Assembly: GCA_017640615.1 (NCBI GenBank)
Contig: JAEPQK010000004.1
Span: forward strand, 494,280-558,279
DNA from: Rhizobiaceae bacterium
GTDB lineage: Bacteria > Pseudomonadota > Alphaproteobacteria > Rhizobiales > Rhizobiaceae
Direction: 5' to 3'
Length of the DNA stretch: 64,000 bases
Shown here: positions 31,463 to 40,536 of the stretch, piece by piece
Position numbering within the stretch: position 1 is the first letter of the stretch
How the letters are laid out: each line of letters starts with the position of its first letter
Notes under the pieces: model-generated
What the model was told of the DNA's origin: nothing
Seen by the model: the letters and a program-made list of their open reading frames with translations, nothing else
Databases searched by the model: none
Position numbers and translations under genes: made by a program

Positions 31463-32565
31463 GACCTGGCCTCCGCGATGCGGTCGATCCAGGCCGAGAA
31501 GCCGACGCAGGGGATCGGCGTCTTGGCGCCGAGCAGGGTCAGCAGCCGGTCATAGCGGCCACCGCCGGCCAGAGGGCGCGTGTCGCCCGGCAGGCCGATC
31601 TCGAAGACCAGCCCGGTGTAATAGTCCAGCGGGCGGCCGAATGCGGCGTCATATTCAAACTTGCCCTCGAGCCTGTGCGCTGCGATCGCCTCCGCGCGCG
31701 CGCCGAACCTTGCCAGCGCCCCGCCGAGCGCAAGCTTCGCCGCACCGGCAAATGCCTCAAGCGCGGCATGTGCCTCGGCAAGCGGAACGCGGATGTCCAG
31801 AAACGCCTTGAGCGCGGCCAGCGCTTCGTCGGAAAGGCGCACGCTGCGCAGCTCCGACTTTTCGATCAGTCGTTTGGCGATTTCCTGCGGGGTACGGCCT
31901 GCGCCCAGCGAGTGGCCGGCGGCTTCCATTCGCTCTGCGATGTGGGCCGCAAGTGGCTCAGGCTCGCCGGCCAGCAAAAGTGATGCAGCGGGTTCATCGA
32001 GCGCGCCCGCGCGGGATGGATTGGCGAGGTCGGCGAGCGCGGCTTCAAGCGCGCCCGCAGAGCCGAACGCGCGTGCCAGCCGCTTTTGCCAGCCGCGCGG
32101 CAGGCCAAGTGCGGCAAGCACTGCTTCGAACACCGACTGATCGCCTATCGTGACCGCCAGCGCCTTGCCCGGCAGCAACTTCGCGATCAGCGCATGCGCA
32201 TCAGCCACTGAGCGTGCGTCGGCTGCGGCAATGTCGGTCTCGCCAAGGTCCTCGATGCCGGCCTGAAAGAACTCGGCTCCGCCCTCGCGCCGCTGGCGGA
32301 AAACCTCACCGAGATAGCCGTAGCGCCGTGGCGTGGCCGCGCGCCGCGCAATGTGGTCGAGGCAGACGGGAATTGTGAACTCCGGCCGCAGACAGAGTGC
32401 CGCGCCGGTTTCGCTTTCTGTGAGGAATATTCGGCGGCGCAAATCCTCGCCCGCCATGTCGAGAAACGGGTCCGCCGGCTGCAGGATCGCGACGTCGGTC
32501 GCCGGCGCGCCGCAGGCGTCCAGCTGGGCGATGATGTCACCGGCGAAGTCGGGCAGCGCGGTCAT
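31459..32565 (-). CDS. hisZ: ATP phosphoribosyltransferase regulatory subunit
   Basis: HisRS-like: [30 protein letters not shown]; adjacent to short-form hisG. Confidence 0.9.
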   Translation of the reverse strand: MTALPDFAGDIIAQLDACGAPATDVAILQPADPFLDMAGEDLRRRIFLTESETGAALCLRPEFTIPVCLDHIARRAATPRRYGYLGEVFRQRREGGAEFFQAGIEDLGETDIAAADARSVADAHALIAKLLPGKALAVTIGDQSVFEAVLAALGLPRGWQKRLARAFGSAGALEAALADLANPSRAGALDEPAASLLLAGEPEPLAAHIAERMEAAGHSLGAGRTPQEIAKRLIEKSELRSVRLSDEALAALKAFLDIRVPLAEAHAALEAFAGAAKLALGGALARFGARAEAIAAHRLEGKFEYDAAFGRPLDYYTGLVFEIGLPGDTRPLAGGGRYDRLLTLLGAKTPIPCVGFSAWIDRIAEARS

Positions 32566-32570
32566 GCGCT

Positions 32571-32700
32571 TTTCTCCCCCCTTGCGGGGGAGATGTCCGG
32601 CAGGACAGAGGGGGGTGTTGCGGCCGAGCTCGGCTTGAACCGACCCCACCCGTCCAATCGCCATTGGCGATTGTCCACCCTCCCCTCAAGGGGGAGGGAA
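32571..32700 (-). repeat. Dispersed intergenic repeat, copy 2 (longer composite)
   Basis: CTCCCCCCTTGCGGGGGAGATGTCCGGCAGGACAGAGGGGGG ... GGCGATTGTCCACCCTCCCCTCAAGGGGGAGGG. Confidence 0.7.
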
Positions 32701-32713
32701 AGCGCAACGCTCG

Positions 32714-34339
32714 TCATGTTTTGTCCGCTGCTTGCCCGGCAAGCACGCCCTGTACCGCCGCGACCAACTCGTCCTCCTTCACCGAAAACTGCGCCGGCCG
32801 GCTTTCGCGCCATTCGGTGTTGTCGGTGATTTCCTGCGCCGCCTTGGCGCCGGCGATCAGGTCCTTGATCTGAACCTCGCCCTTTTCGCGCTCGTCGCCG
32901 CCCTGAATGATCACGCAGGGCGCGCCGCGCCGGTCGGCATATTTCATCTGCGCCTTCATGCCCGACCCGCCGAGATACATCTCGGCGCGGATGTTCGCCT
33001 CGCGCAGCGCGGTCACCATCTTCTGATAGCGGCCGAGGCTCTCAGTGTCGCGGTCCATGACAAGCACGACCACCGGCGCGATAACGTCAGACGTGTCGAG
33101 TTTGCCAAGGTTTTTGAGCGCTGTGGTAAGGCGCGAAACGCCGATGGAAAAGCCCGTCGCGGGCACCGGCTCGCCGCGGAAGCGCGAGACGAGGCCGTCA
33201 TAGCGCCCGCCGCCGGCCACGGAGCCGAAGCGGACAATCTCGCCCTTCTCGTTAGGCACCTCGAACAGAAGCTCCGCCTCGTAGACCGGGCCCGTGTAAT
33301 ATTCGAGACCGCGGACGACCGCCGGAGTAATGTCAATTCGGTCTGCATATCTGGCTGTGTTGCAGATTTGGGCTATTGTTCGAAGCTCTCCGATCCCCTC
33401 GGCCAGCTCTGGTGCAGAACCAAGTTCTCTCTCCCAAATATCCAGTATCGCTTCGTAGTGGGGTACTAAGTAGCCATTGGGGCCAGACATCCAACTGGCG
33501 CCGTTGTAGCCTTCATCAATTGCAACTCTGAACGTCTGCGGGTTCCCAACGGCAAGCGTCAAAAACTTCGAGACGAGTTCGATTTGTGCTGGTCTCAACC
33601 CAGCACCCTTCGTGAAATCCCCACTCTCGTCCTTGCGGCCTTCGCCTAACAGAAGCTTCACACCCTCCGGCCCAAACTTGTCCAGCTTGTCGATAGCGCG
33701 CAGCACGGTTAGCCGGCGGCCGGCATTTTCCTCGCCGCCGAGGCCAATCGCCTCCAGCACGCCGTCCAGCACCTTGCGGTTGTTGACGCGGATCACATAA
33801 TCGCCGCGCGCGATGCCGACGGCTTCCAGCGTGTCGGCCATCATCATCGCCATCTCGGCGTCGGCGGCGACGCCCGGCGTGCCGACGATGTCGGCGTCGA
33901 ACTGCATGAACTGGCGGAAGCGGCCCGGCCCCGGCTTCTCGTTGCGGAACACCCAGCCCGACCGATAGCTGCGATAGGGCTTGGGCAGCGTCTCGAAATT
34001 TTCCGCCACGTAGCGCGCCAGCGGTGCCGTCAGGTCGTAGCGCAGCGAGAGCCACTGCTCGTCATCGTCCTGAAAGGAAAACACACCCTCATTCGGCCGG
34101 TCCTGATCGGGCAGGAATTTCCCCAGCGCGTCGGTGTATTCGACGAAGGGCTGCTCTACCGGCTCGAAGCCGTAGAGTTCGAACTTCTCGCGGATCGCAC
34201 GCATCATGGCGTCGACCGCGCGAATATCGTCGGCGGTGCGGTCGACAAAGCCGCGCGGCAGCCGCGCTTTCATTTTTTCCGCCTTGTCAGCCATCGCGTC
34301 GAAGTCCGTAGGATTGTGAGAGAAATTGTCGATCGACAA
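32714..34339 (-). CDS. hisS: Histidyl-tRNA synthetase
   Basis: 541 aa; class II motifs [55 protein letters not shown]; likely start at [16 protein letters not shown]. Confidence 0.94.
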   Translation of the reverse strand: MSIDNFSHNPTDFDAMADKAEKMKARLPRGFVDRTADDIRAVDAMMRAIREKFELYGFEPVEQPFVEYTDALGKFLPDQDRPNEGVFSFQDDDEQWLSLRYDLTAPLARYVAENFETLPKPYRSYRSGWVFRNEKPGPGRFRQFMQFDADIVGTPGVAADAEMAMMMADTLEAVGIARGDYVIRVNNRKVLDGVLEAIGLGGEENAGRRLTVLRAIDKLDKFGPEGVKLLLGEGRKDESGDFTKGAGLRPAQIELVSKFLTLAVGNPQTFRVAIDEGYNGASWMSGPNGYLVPHYEAILDIWERELGSAPELAEGIGELRTIAQICNTARYADRIDITPAVVRGLEYYTGPVYEAELLFEVPNEKGEIVRFGSVAGGGRYDGLVSRFRGEPVPATGFSIGVSRLTTALKNLGKLDTSDVIAPVVVLVMDRDTESLGRYQKMVTALREANIRAEMYLGGSGMKAQMKYADRRGAPCVIIQGGDEREKGEVQIKDLIAGAKAAQEITDNTEWRESRPAQFSVKEDELVAAVQGVLAGQAADKT

Positions 34340-34387
34340 ATGTCGCGGCTCTCGTAAACGACGATGCGGGAACGGGCAAGGGCGCGT

Positions 34388-34412
34388 CGTCCCTCCTTAG
34401 GGGGAAGGGAAA
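34388..34412. repeat. Degenerate partial copy of the dispersed repeat
   Basis: GTCCCTCCTTAGGGGGAAGGGAAAGCG resembles CCCTCCCCTCAAGGGGGAGGGAAAGCG at the copy-2 edge. Confidence 0.4.
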
Positions 34413-34948
34413 GCGCTCGCCAAATAGTCCTTCCAGAAGGCGCGCCAGCGCGCAGCCTCTGTGTCGCTGGCGAGCTTCCTGTGAGTGGCGGCGACCAGAA
34501 CTTTGGCACCCGACTTCTGCTCCAGCGCAAAGGCGACGCCCGTGCCATCGGCAAGGTCGCAGCGCCAGTAGCTCCGCTTCGGAGTCACGCTGGTCCGGGG
34601 TTCGCCAGCAAGCGCAACGCCGTCAAAGGCGGAAACGCTGCAGAATTGTTGGCGCAGCTTCTCGAAATGCTCGGCGACGTCGCCCTCGATAGTGCGGGTT
34701 GCCGCTACTTCAAAACTGCCGTCGCTGCGCTGGCCAGGCTTGCGCCTGCCGATATGCTGCTCGTATGCGACCGTGATCGTCTGCGCCCACCAGCTGTTGG
34801 CATCGCCGGTCTCTTCAACGCGCCGCGCGATCTCTGGATGCGGCATGTCGCGTGCGCCGATCGCTTCCAGAAACGATTGCCACTCATTCCAGCTGCGACC
34901 GGTTCCGCTGCCGATGGCGTCGGTGTCGGTGGGTTTGGTCGATGCCAT
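34397..34948 (-). CDS. DUF4287-like protein, possible START/AHSA1-like C-terminus
   Basis: GRSWNEWQSFLEAIGARDMPHPEIARRV ... WWAQTITVAYEQHIGRRKPGQRSDGSFEV. Confidence 0.55.
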   Translation of the reverse strand: MASTKPTDTDAIGSGTGRSWNEWQSFLEAIGARDMPHPEIARRVEETGDANSWWAQTITVAYEQHIGRRKPGQRSDGSFEVAATRTIEGDVAEHFEKLRQQFCSVSAFDGVALAGEPRTSVTPKRSYWRCDLADGTGVAFALEQKSGAKVLVAATHRKLASDTEAARWRAFWKDYLASAFPSP

Positions 34949-35007
34949 GCTCCAGCCTCCGTCTATGTGGGGACGGTAAGTGGAGCGTGGTCGTTGTCAA
35001 CACACCG

Positions 35008-36987
35008 TCAGCTCACGATCCTCAGGTTGGAAAGCTCGTTTCCGATTTCCCTGAACGTGTCGGCGAGGCTTCCGCCGGTCGCATTCCAGTATAGCTTGGC
35101 AGGAAGGTCGGGATTGTTCGGATCCTTGCGGAAGCGGGAATCCGAAGCGCAGGCTTTCAGCGCCTCGATAGCCTGGTTTTCGCCGGAGTCGCCGGTCGAA
35201 AGGTCGAGCGACACAGTCATCACGATCACGCCGGCGGCTTTGGCGCCCGCGCAAACCGAGGTGAGCTGCTGGTTGAGTGCGGCAGTGTAGTTGCTGTTCG
35301 AATAGTCGTAGAGGCCGAGACCGCTGGTGCCCATCATCAGGCGCGAGGTGCTGCCGCCGTCGTAGCCGACGCCGGCATAGCCATAGGCTGAGTATGTCGA
35401 CTTGTTGGACGCGGAATCGGAATAGCCCAGGGAGCCTGGTGTGTAATAGGTGTTCACGCCGTCGGTGAGCACGATAACGATCTTGTCGTTGCCCTTCTCG
35501 CTGTCGTCGCGGCCCTCGGTGAATGGCGCACCGCTTGACACCACCCGCCACCCCCATGCCAGCCCTTCGGGCACGTTGGTCGCGCCGCTAGGCTGCATGG
35601 CGTCGATCGCATCCTTCACAGCGGTAATTCCGGTTTCCGTGGACACATCGGTCAGCGGCGTGATCGGGTTGGTTGTGCAGCTGTAGTTCGGCCCTGTGCC
35701 GTAGGAGCTCGTTGCGCCGTAGGGGCGAACCTCGAAATACTTGGCCATATTGGCCTGGCGTGTCGCCGCGGAGGCAGCCTCGGTCCCGTCGTTCCACCAG
35801 TTGTTTGGCGCGGAGTAGTTGTCTGGCGACGAATCTTCCTCGGTCGCCCAGCGATCGCCGGCTTCGTCGGGCGCAAACATCGGCACAAACAAGGTGGCCG
35901 CATCGCCGTACACGGACCCTAGTTCTGAAAGTCCTGCATCAGGCACTGTGTCGGTGACGTTGTAGGGGTAGGGTCGAGATTCCACACAACCCTGCCAGCT
36001 TGCGAAGCTGCCGATTGTTTCGTCCCAGTAGCCGGTCTCTTTCCAGTAGCCGGAGCGGCAGGTGCCGTTCCCGCGATAGCGCGTACATATCCACTCCGAG
36101 CCGGTGGCCACCCATTCGCGCGAATCGACCTGCTGCATATCCTTGAAAAGAGAAAAGCGGCTGAGAATGGTGTCGGCGTCCGCGCCCCAGCCTTCGCCAC
36201 GCTTGTACCAGACACCTCCGGCTTTTTGCGCATAGCGGGTGGGGTCGGTCAGCGTCGACCAGTCGAAATTTTCATGGTGCACCGGCGAGATGCCGGCGGT
36301 GTCGATCCATGCTTCGCCGCTCATTTCCGGGCCGACATTGACCGAAGCTGCGAAGGGTACCAGTCCGAACTGCACCGGCTTCTCGACCTGTTTGATCTGA
36401 GCAGCCTGAAGCGCGAGTGTGTCGATCAGCTGCTTTGCCGCAACCTTCAAGAGATTGATGCGCTTTTCGCCGGAACCGGAGCCGGTGAAATCCATCGAAC
36501 CGGAATTGTCGAGAACGAGCGCAACTTCGAGTGTGTTTTTCAGTCTGATTTCGGTCTCCGCGCCCGACCTGATGGACGTCGCGGATTCGCGGTTCATGAG
36601 ATTCTGGAAGACAGGGAAGAAGTAAGGCTTGTAGTCGAGCGTGGCCGACAGCTTCAGTGTGCCGCCGCCGGCCTCGTTGCTTGGCAGATCGACCGACAGA
36701 ACGGTGTCGCCCGGATCGACCGGCCCGAGGTTGGCTTCGAAAAAGTCTTTAGCGTAGGCGAGCACCGCTTCTTCGCTCGCTCCGGTGACGATGTGGCGCG
36801 CGGTTGCAATGCCTGCCGCGTCGAGCGCGTTGAGCACCGCCTGACGCTCACGGTTGAGCCCCGCATAATCGACCGCCATCGCCATGCCGCCCATCAGCGG
36901 CACCAGCGCCGTCACAACAGCGATAGCGTAATTGCCGGCTTTATCCCGACAGAAATCGAGCAAAAGCATTCGACCAAGCCCCAGCAT
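35008..36987 (-). CDS. vWA-domain TadE/TadG-like protein (paralog 1)
   Basis: N-terminal RDKAGNYAIAVVTALVPLMGGMAMAVDY TadG-like helix; MIDAS LVLDNSGSMD; KIVIVLTDGVNTYY. Confidence 0.85.
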   Translation of the reverse strand: MLGLGRMLLLDFCRDKAGNYAIAVVTALVPLMGGMAMAVDYAGLNRERQAVLNALDAAGIATARHIVTGASEEAVLAYAKDFFEANLGPVDPGDTVLSVDLPSNEAGGGTLKLSATLDYKPYFFPVFQNLMNRESATSIRSGAETEIRLKNTLEVALVLDNSGSMDFTGSGSGEKRINLLKVAAKQLIDTLALQAAQIKQVEKPVQFGLVPFAASVNVGPEMSGEAWIDTAGISPVHHENFDWSTLTDPTRYAQKAGGVWYKRGEGWGADADTILSRFSLFKDMQQVDSREWVATGSEWICTRYRGNGTCRSGYWKETGYWDETIGSFASWQGCVESRPYPYNVTDTVPDAGLSELGSVYGDAATLFVPMFAPDEAGDRWATEEDSSPDNYSAPNNWWNDGTEAASAATRQANMAKYFEVRPYGATSSYGTGPNYSCTTNPITPLTDVSTETGITAVKDAIDAMQPSGATNVPEGLAWGWRVVSSGAPFTEGRDDSEKGNDKIVIVLTDGVNTYYTPGSLGYSDSASNKSTYSAYGYAGVGYDGGSTSRLMMGTSGLGLYDYSNSNYTAALNQQLTSVCAGAKAAGVIVMTVSLDLSTGDSGENQAIEALKACASDSRFRKDPNNPDLPAKLYWNATGGSLADTFREIGNELSNLRIVS

Positions 36988-37100
36988 AACAGCGGGCTAT
37001 TTGACCGATATCGCGCTAACCCTGGGTTTAGATTCGTGCAGAAAATGTAAACACGCTGTTAGGCGGTCATTCACCATTCGGCGGCGGGTGGCCCAAGAAA

Positions 37101-37128
37101 AAAGCCCCGCCAGCGAGGGCGGGGCTTT
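37101..37128 (-). terminator. Terminator between the two vWA genes
   Basis: AAAGCCCCGCC-agcga-GGGCGGGGCTTT. Confidence 0.7.
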
Positions 37129-37150
37129 GGAAGCATCGCTGCGACAGCCG

Positions 37151-39046
37151 TTAGCCGACGATACGCAGGTTGGAGAGTTCGTCGGCGATCTCCTTGAACA
37201 CGTCGTCGAGGTCGCCGCTGGTCGCATTCCAGAACAGCTTGGCCGGATCGCCGTTGGAACCGCGGCGGAAGCGCGAATTCGATGAGCAGTCCTTGAGCGC
37301 GGCTATCTGCGCCGCCTGGCTGGTGTTCGAGGACGACAGATCCAGCGCTACGGTCATCACGATCACGCCGGCCGACTTTGCATTGCCGCAGGTGCCGAGC
37401 ATGTGCTCGTTCAGTGCGTCGGAATAATTGTCGTTCGCGTAGTTGGTCGAGTTCACCGTGGTGTTCATGAACAGACGCGACTTGGACTCACCGGGCTGAT
37501 TACGGCCTGCATAACCATAGGCCGAGTAGATCGACTTGTTGTCCGCAAGGTCGTTGTGACCCAATGAACTCGGCGTGTAGTAAGTGTTCGCACCGTCCGT
37601 CAGCACGATCACGACCTTGTCGTTGCCCTTTTCGGCATCCGGACGCCCCTCGTTGAAAGGCAGACCGCCGGAGACCACACGCCATCCCCAGGCAATGCCC
37701 TCGGGAACATTGGTTCCGCCACTCGCCGCCATGCTGTCGATGGCGTTCTTGACTGCGGTAAGACCGGCCGATGCCGTAACGTCTGTCAGCGGAGTTATCG
37801 CATTGGTCGTGCACCCATCGTTCGGCCCCTGGCCGAGCAGTGCGGCAACAGTGCCATACGGCGCCGGTTCGAAATATTTCGGTCCGTATTTTTGGCGGTT
37901 GTAGTTGTTGCTGCTACTCGTCAGGTCGTCCCAGTAATTGCTACGGGCGCGGCGAGCCCACGAATCCCAGTTGTCCGTTTCGTCAGGTGCAAACAGCGGC
38001 ACATAAAGCGTTGCGGGATTGCTGCTGGACGGCGGTGTGTCGGTCCTATTGTAAGGTGCGGGGCGCGCCTCGACACAGCCCTGCCAGCTCGCAAAGGATC
38101 CATGAACCTCTTCCCAAGTGCCCGAGGTCACCCACTTCCACTTCTTGCAGGCACCCTTTTTCCACTTTTTGCAGACTTTTTCGGTCGTTGTGACATAGGT
38201 GTGGCCAGTGACCCGCTGCATATCTTCAAACAGTGAGAAGCGAGTAACGATTTCGCCCTCTTCGTCGTCCCAGGCGCTTCCCTTCTTCACATAGACACCG
38301 CCCGACAGTTCGATCTTCTTGTTCGAATTGGGAAACGCCGACCAGTCAAAATTCTCGTGATGGATCGGCGAAATACCGTTGGTGTCCATCCAGGATGCTG
38401 AGGCGTACTGCGAGCCAACATTGACAGAGGAGGCAAACGGAACGAGGCCGAACTGTACCGGCTTCGAAACCTGCTTCATCTGCCCGGCCTGCGAGGCGAG
38501 CTTGTCGACGAGGTCCTTTGCGGCGTCCTTGAGCAGCACCAACCGCTTCTTGCCGGAACCGGAGCCGACATAGTCCATCGAACCGGAGTTATCGAGCACC
38601 AACGCTACTTCGAGCGTGTTCTTGAGCCTGATCTCCGAGGTTGCGTTGAAGTCGATCTCGGCTGTGGGGTTCTCACCGCCCATCAGCGACGAGAATGCCG
38701 GCAGGAAGTAGGGCCTATATTTGAGGTCCGCGGTCAGCTTGAGCGTGCCGCCACCGGCATTGTTTTTCGGCAGCACGACCGTCAGCGACGCGCCTTCGAT
38801 GTCGCCGAGGTTCGCCTTGAAGAAGTCTTGCGCATAGGCGTGGAGCTGCTCGTCCGTTGCGCCTTCCACAACGCGCCGCGCCGTTGCGATGCCGGCCGCA
38901 TCCAGCGCGTTCAGCGTCAGCTGGCGCTGCCGGGACATTTCTGTGTAGTCGACGGCGAGCGCCATACCACCCAGGATCGGCACCAGTGCCGCCGCGGTCA
39001 TCAGCATGTAATTGCCGCGGGTATCGGAAAGAAAACGACGCAACAT
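37151..39046 (-). CDS. vWA-domain TadE/TadG-like protein (paralog 2)
   Basis: SDTRGNYMLMTAAALVPILGGMALAVDY, LVLDNSGSMD, KVVIVLTDGANTYY; shares the ending ELSNLRIV with paralog 1. Confidence 0.85.
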   Translation of the reverse strand: MLRRFLSDTRGNYMLMTAAALVPILGGMALAVDYTEMSRQRQLTLNALDAAGIATARRVVEGATDEQLHAYAQDFFKANLGDIEGASLTVVLPKNNAGGGTLKLTADLKYRPYFLPAFSSLMGGENPTAEIDFNATSEIRLKNTLEVALVLDNSGSMDYVGSGSGKKRLVLLKDAAKDLVDKLASQAGQMKQVSKPVQFGLVPFASSVNVGSQYASASWMDTNGISPIHHENFDWSAFPNSNKKIELSGGVYVKKGSAWDDEEGEIVTRFSLFEDMQRVTGHTYVTTTEKVCKKWKKGACKKWKWVTSGTWEEVHGSFASWQGCVEARPAPYNRTDTPPSSSNPATLYVPLFAPDETDNWDSWARRARSNYWDDLTSSSNNYNRQKYGPKYFEPAPYGTVAALLGQGPNDGCTTNAITPLTDVTASAGLTAVKNAIDSMAASGGTNVPEGIAWGWRVVSGGLPFNEGRPDAEKGNDKVVIVLTDGANTYYTPSSLGHNDLADNKSIYSAYGYAGRNQPGESKSRLFMNTTVNSTNYANDNYSDALNEHMLGTCGNAKSAGVIVMTVALDLSSSNTSQAAQIAALKDCSSNSRFRRGSNGDPAKLFWNATSGDLDDVFKEIADELSNLRIVG

Positions 39047-39156
39047 TGCTCGGTTACCCCACCATGGCTCGATTTTCGGCGGGTACAATGCGCACAAACC
39101 CCTTAAGGTGAGGTTTTCAAGCGCTCCGATTTCGATGTGTCGGCTTTAGCTTTTGT

Positions 39157-40359
39157 TTACGTTTCAGCCATGGCCGCACGGCGCTTTGCTGGCGCTTTCA
39201 GGACCTTGGGTCCGGAGAAGCGGTCGCCCTCCATCAGGTCGACGCCGAGGTCGATTAGCCCAACCGCGTCCTCGTCGCGTTCCACCCCGGTGGCAATCAC
39301 TTGAATGCCGGCCTCCTGCAATGCAACGACCAGCTCGGCGCCTGTCGGGTCGCTGGCGCGCTTGCTCTCGCGGTCGAAAAGCCGATCGACCGAGACTTTT
39401 GCATAAATAACGCCGCGGGAGGCTGCTGTTGCGGCGTCTTCAGCGCTTCCAGCCCAGTCTTCGAGCGCGATGCGGAAGCCCTCGGCGGTCAGCTTGTCGA
39501 GATTGTCACGCACCTTGCCCTTGCGCTCCAGCACTGGGGGCACCATCGACAGCACAACGGATTTCGCAAGCGCGCGATGTTGCGACGCTAGCTGTGCGAG
39601 ATTTTGCATCTCGCCTTCATTGCCGAGAAGCGCATCCGAAATCGCGATGTGGAAGGGCATCTTTTCGCTGTCGGATCCCAGCTGCCGGCGGCCGGCCTCG
39701 ATCGCGTTTTTCAGCAATCCCTGTTCGAAGGCAGCCTGATTGAGTCCCGAAACGGGACTGGCAAGGCGCCTGACGTCGTGCGCATGCAGCCCGTCTTCAT
39801 CGCTCACATGGGCATGAACCTCGAAACCCGCCGCAGTGCTGCGCGAGACGGAAATAATGGGCGCAAGGCTGACGACAAGTTCGTCGTCACGCACCGCGGC
39901 GGCCAGAGCCTCGCCGATATCGGCATCTGCTTCGCTGACGGCGGGCAACTCGCGCGGCACGTTCGGCGCGGGCCGAGGCCGGCGCGGTTCGCTCACCGGA
40001 GCTGATGGGTTTGCTTGCTCAGAAGCGTTCTTGCGCGTCGCCATGCTGCGAATTTCATCGGCGACCATCCTGTTCAGCTCGCCGATCGAGGCGGAATCCC
40101 GCGTGCTGCGCGAGGCCAGATCGTTGAGAGTTACTTCAACGGAATGCGAAAAGCGGCGGAATTCGTCACGCATCGCCGTCATGCGGTTCAGCGCAAAGAT
40201 GGCAACGCCGATGGCAGCCATCGCGACGATCAAAGCGGCGAGCGCGAAGATTTGACCTGTGACCGGCGGCAATGTGGCTTCGGCTCCATTCGAGACCGAA
40301 TAAAGTCCTATGGCCGCGATGGCCAAGGTGGTAAAAAACAATCCCCGTCGTGCAAACAT
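39157..40359 (-). CDS. Membrane-anchored degenerate EAL-domain protein
   Basis: Two N-terminal TM segments; C-terminal EAL-like layout (FEVHAHVSDEDG, FRIALEDWAG, YAKVSVDRLF, VIATGVERDEDAVGLIDLGVDLMEGDRFSGP) with catalytic motifs altered. Confidence 0.75.
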   Translation of the reverse strand: MFARRGLFFTTLAIAAIGLYSVSNGAEATLPPVTGQIFALAALIVAMAAIGVAIFALNRMTAMRDEFRRFSHSVEVTLNDLASRSTRDSASIGELNRMVADEIRSMATRKNASEQANPSAPVSEPRRPRPAPNVPRELPAVSEADADIGEALAAAVRDDELVVSLAPIISVSRSTAAGFEVHAHVSDEDGLHAHDVRRLASPVSGLNQAAFEQGLLKNAIEAGRRQLGSDSEKMPFHIAISDALLGNEGEMQNLAQLASQHRALAKSVVLSMVPPVLERKGKVRDNLDKLTAEGFRIALEDWAGSAEDAATAASRGVIYAKVSVDRLFDRESKRASDPTGAELVVALQEAGIQVIATGVERDEDAVGLIDLGVDLMEGDRFSGPKVLKAPAKRRAAMAET

Positions 40360-40536
40360 CTACAACTACACCGCTTTTGCCTGCGGCCATGATGGCCCGG
40401 CCAAGCCCCCTCAGCATCGTTCTGCCACCTGCTTAGGCGTCTGTTAAGTAAAAGCTCGTGACAGGGTGAATGGCTTCGGTTAATTGCAGCCGCTCACCAG
40501 CCCAAACCTCCGCCCGACGGAACGGACTTTCCTGCG

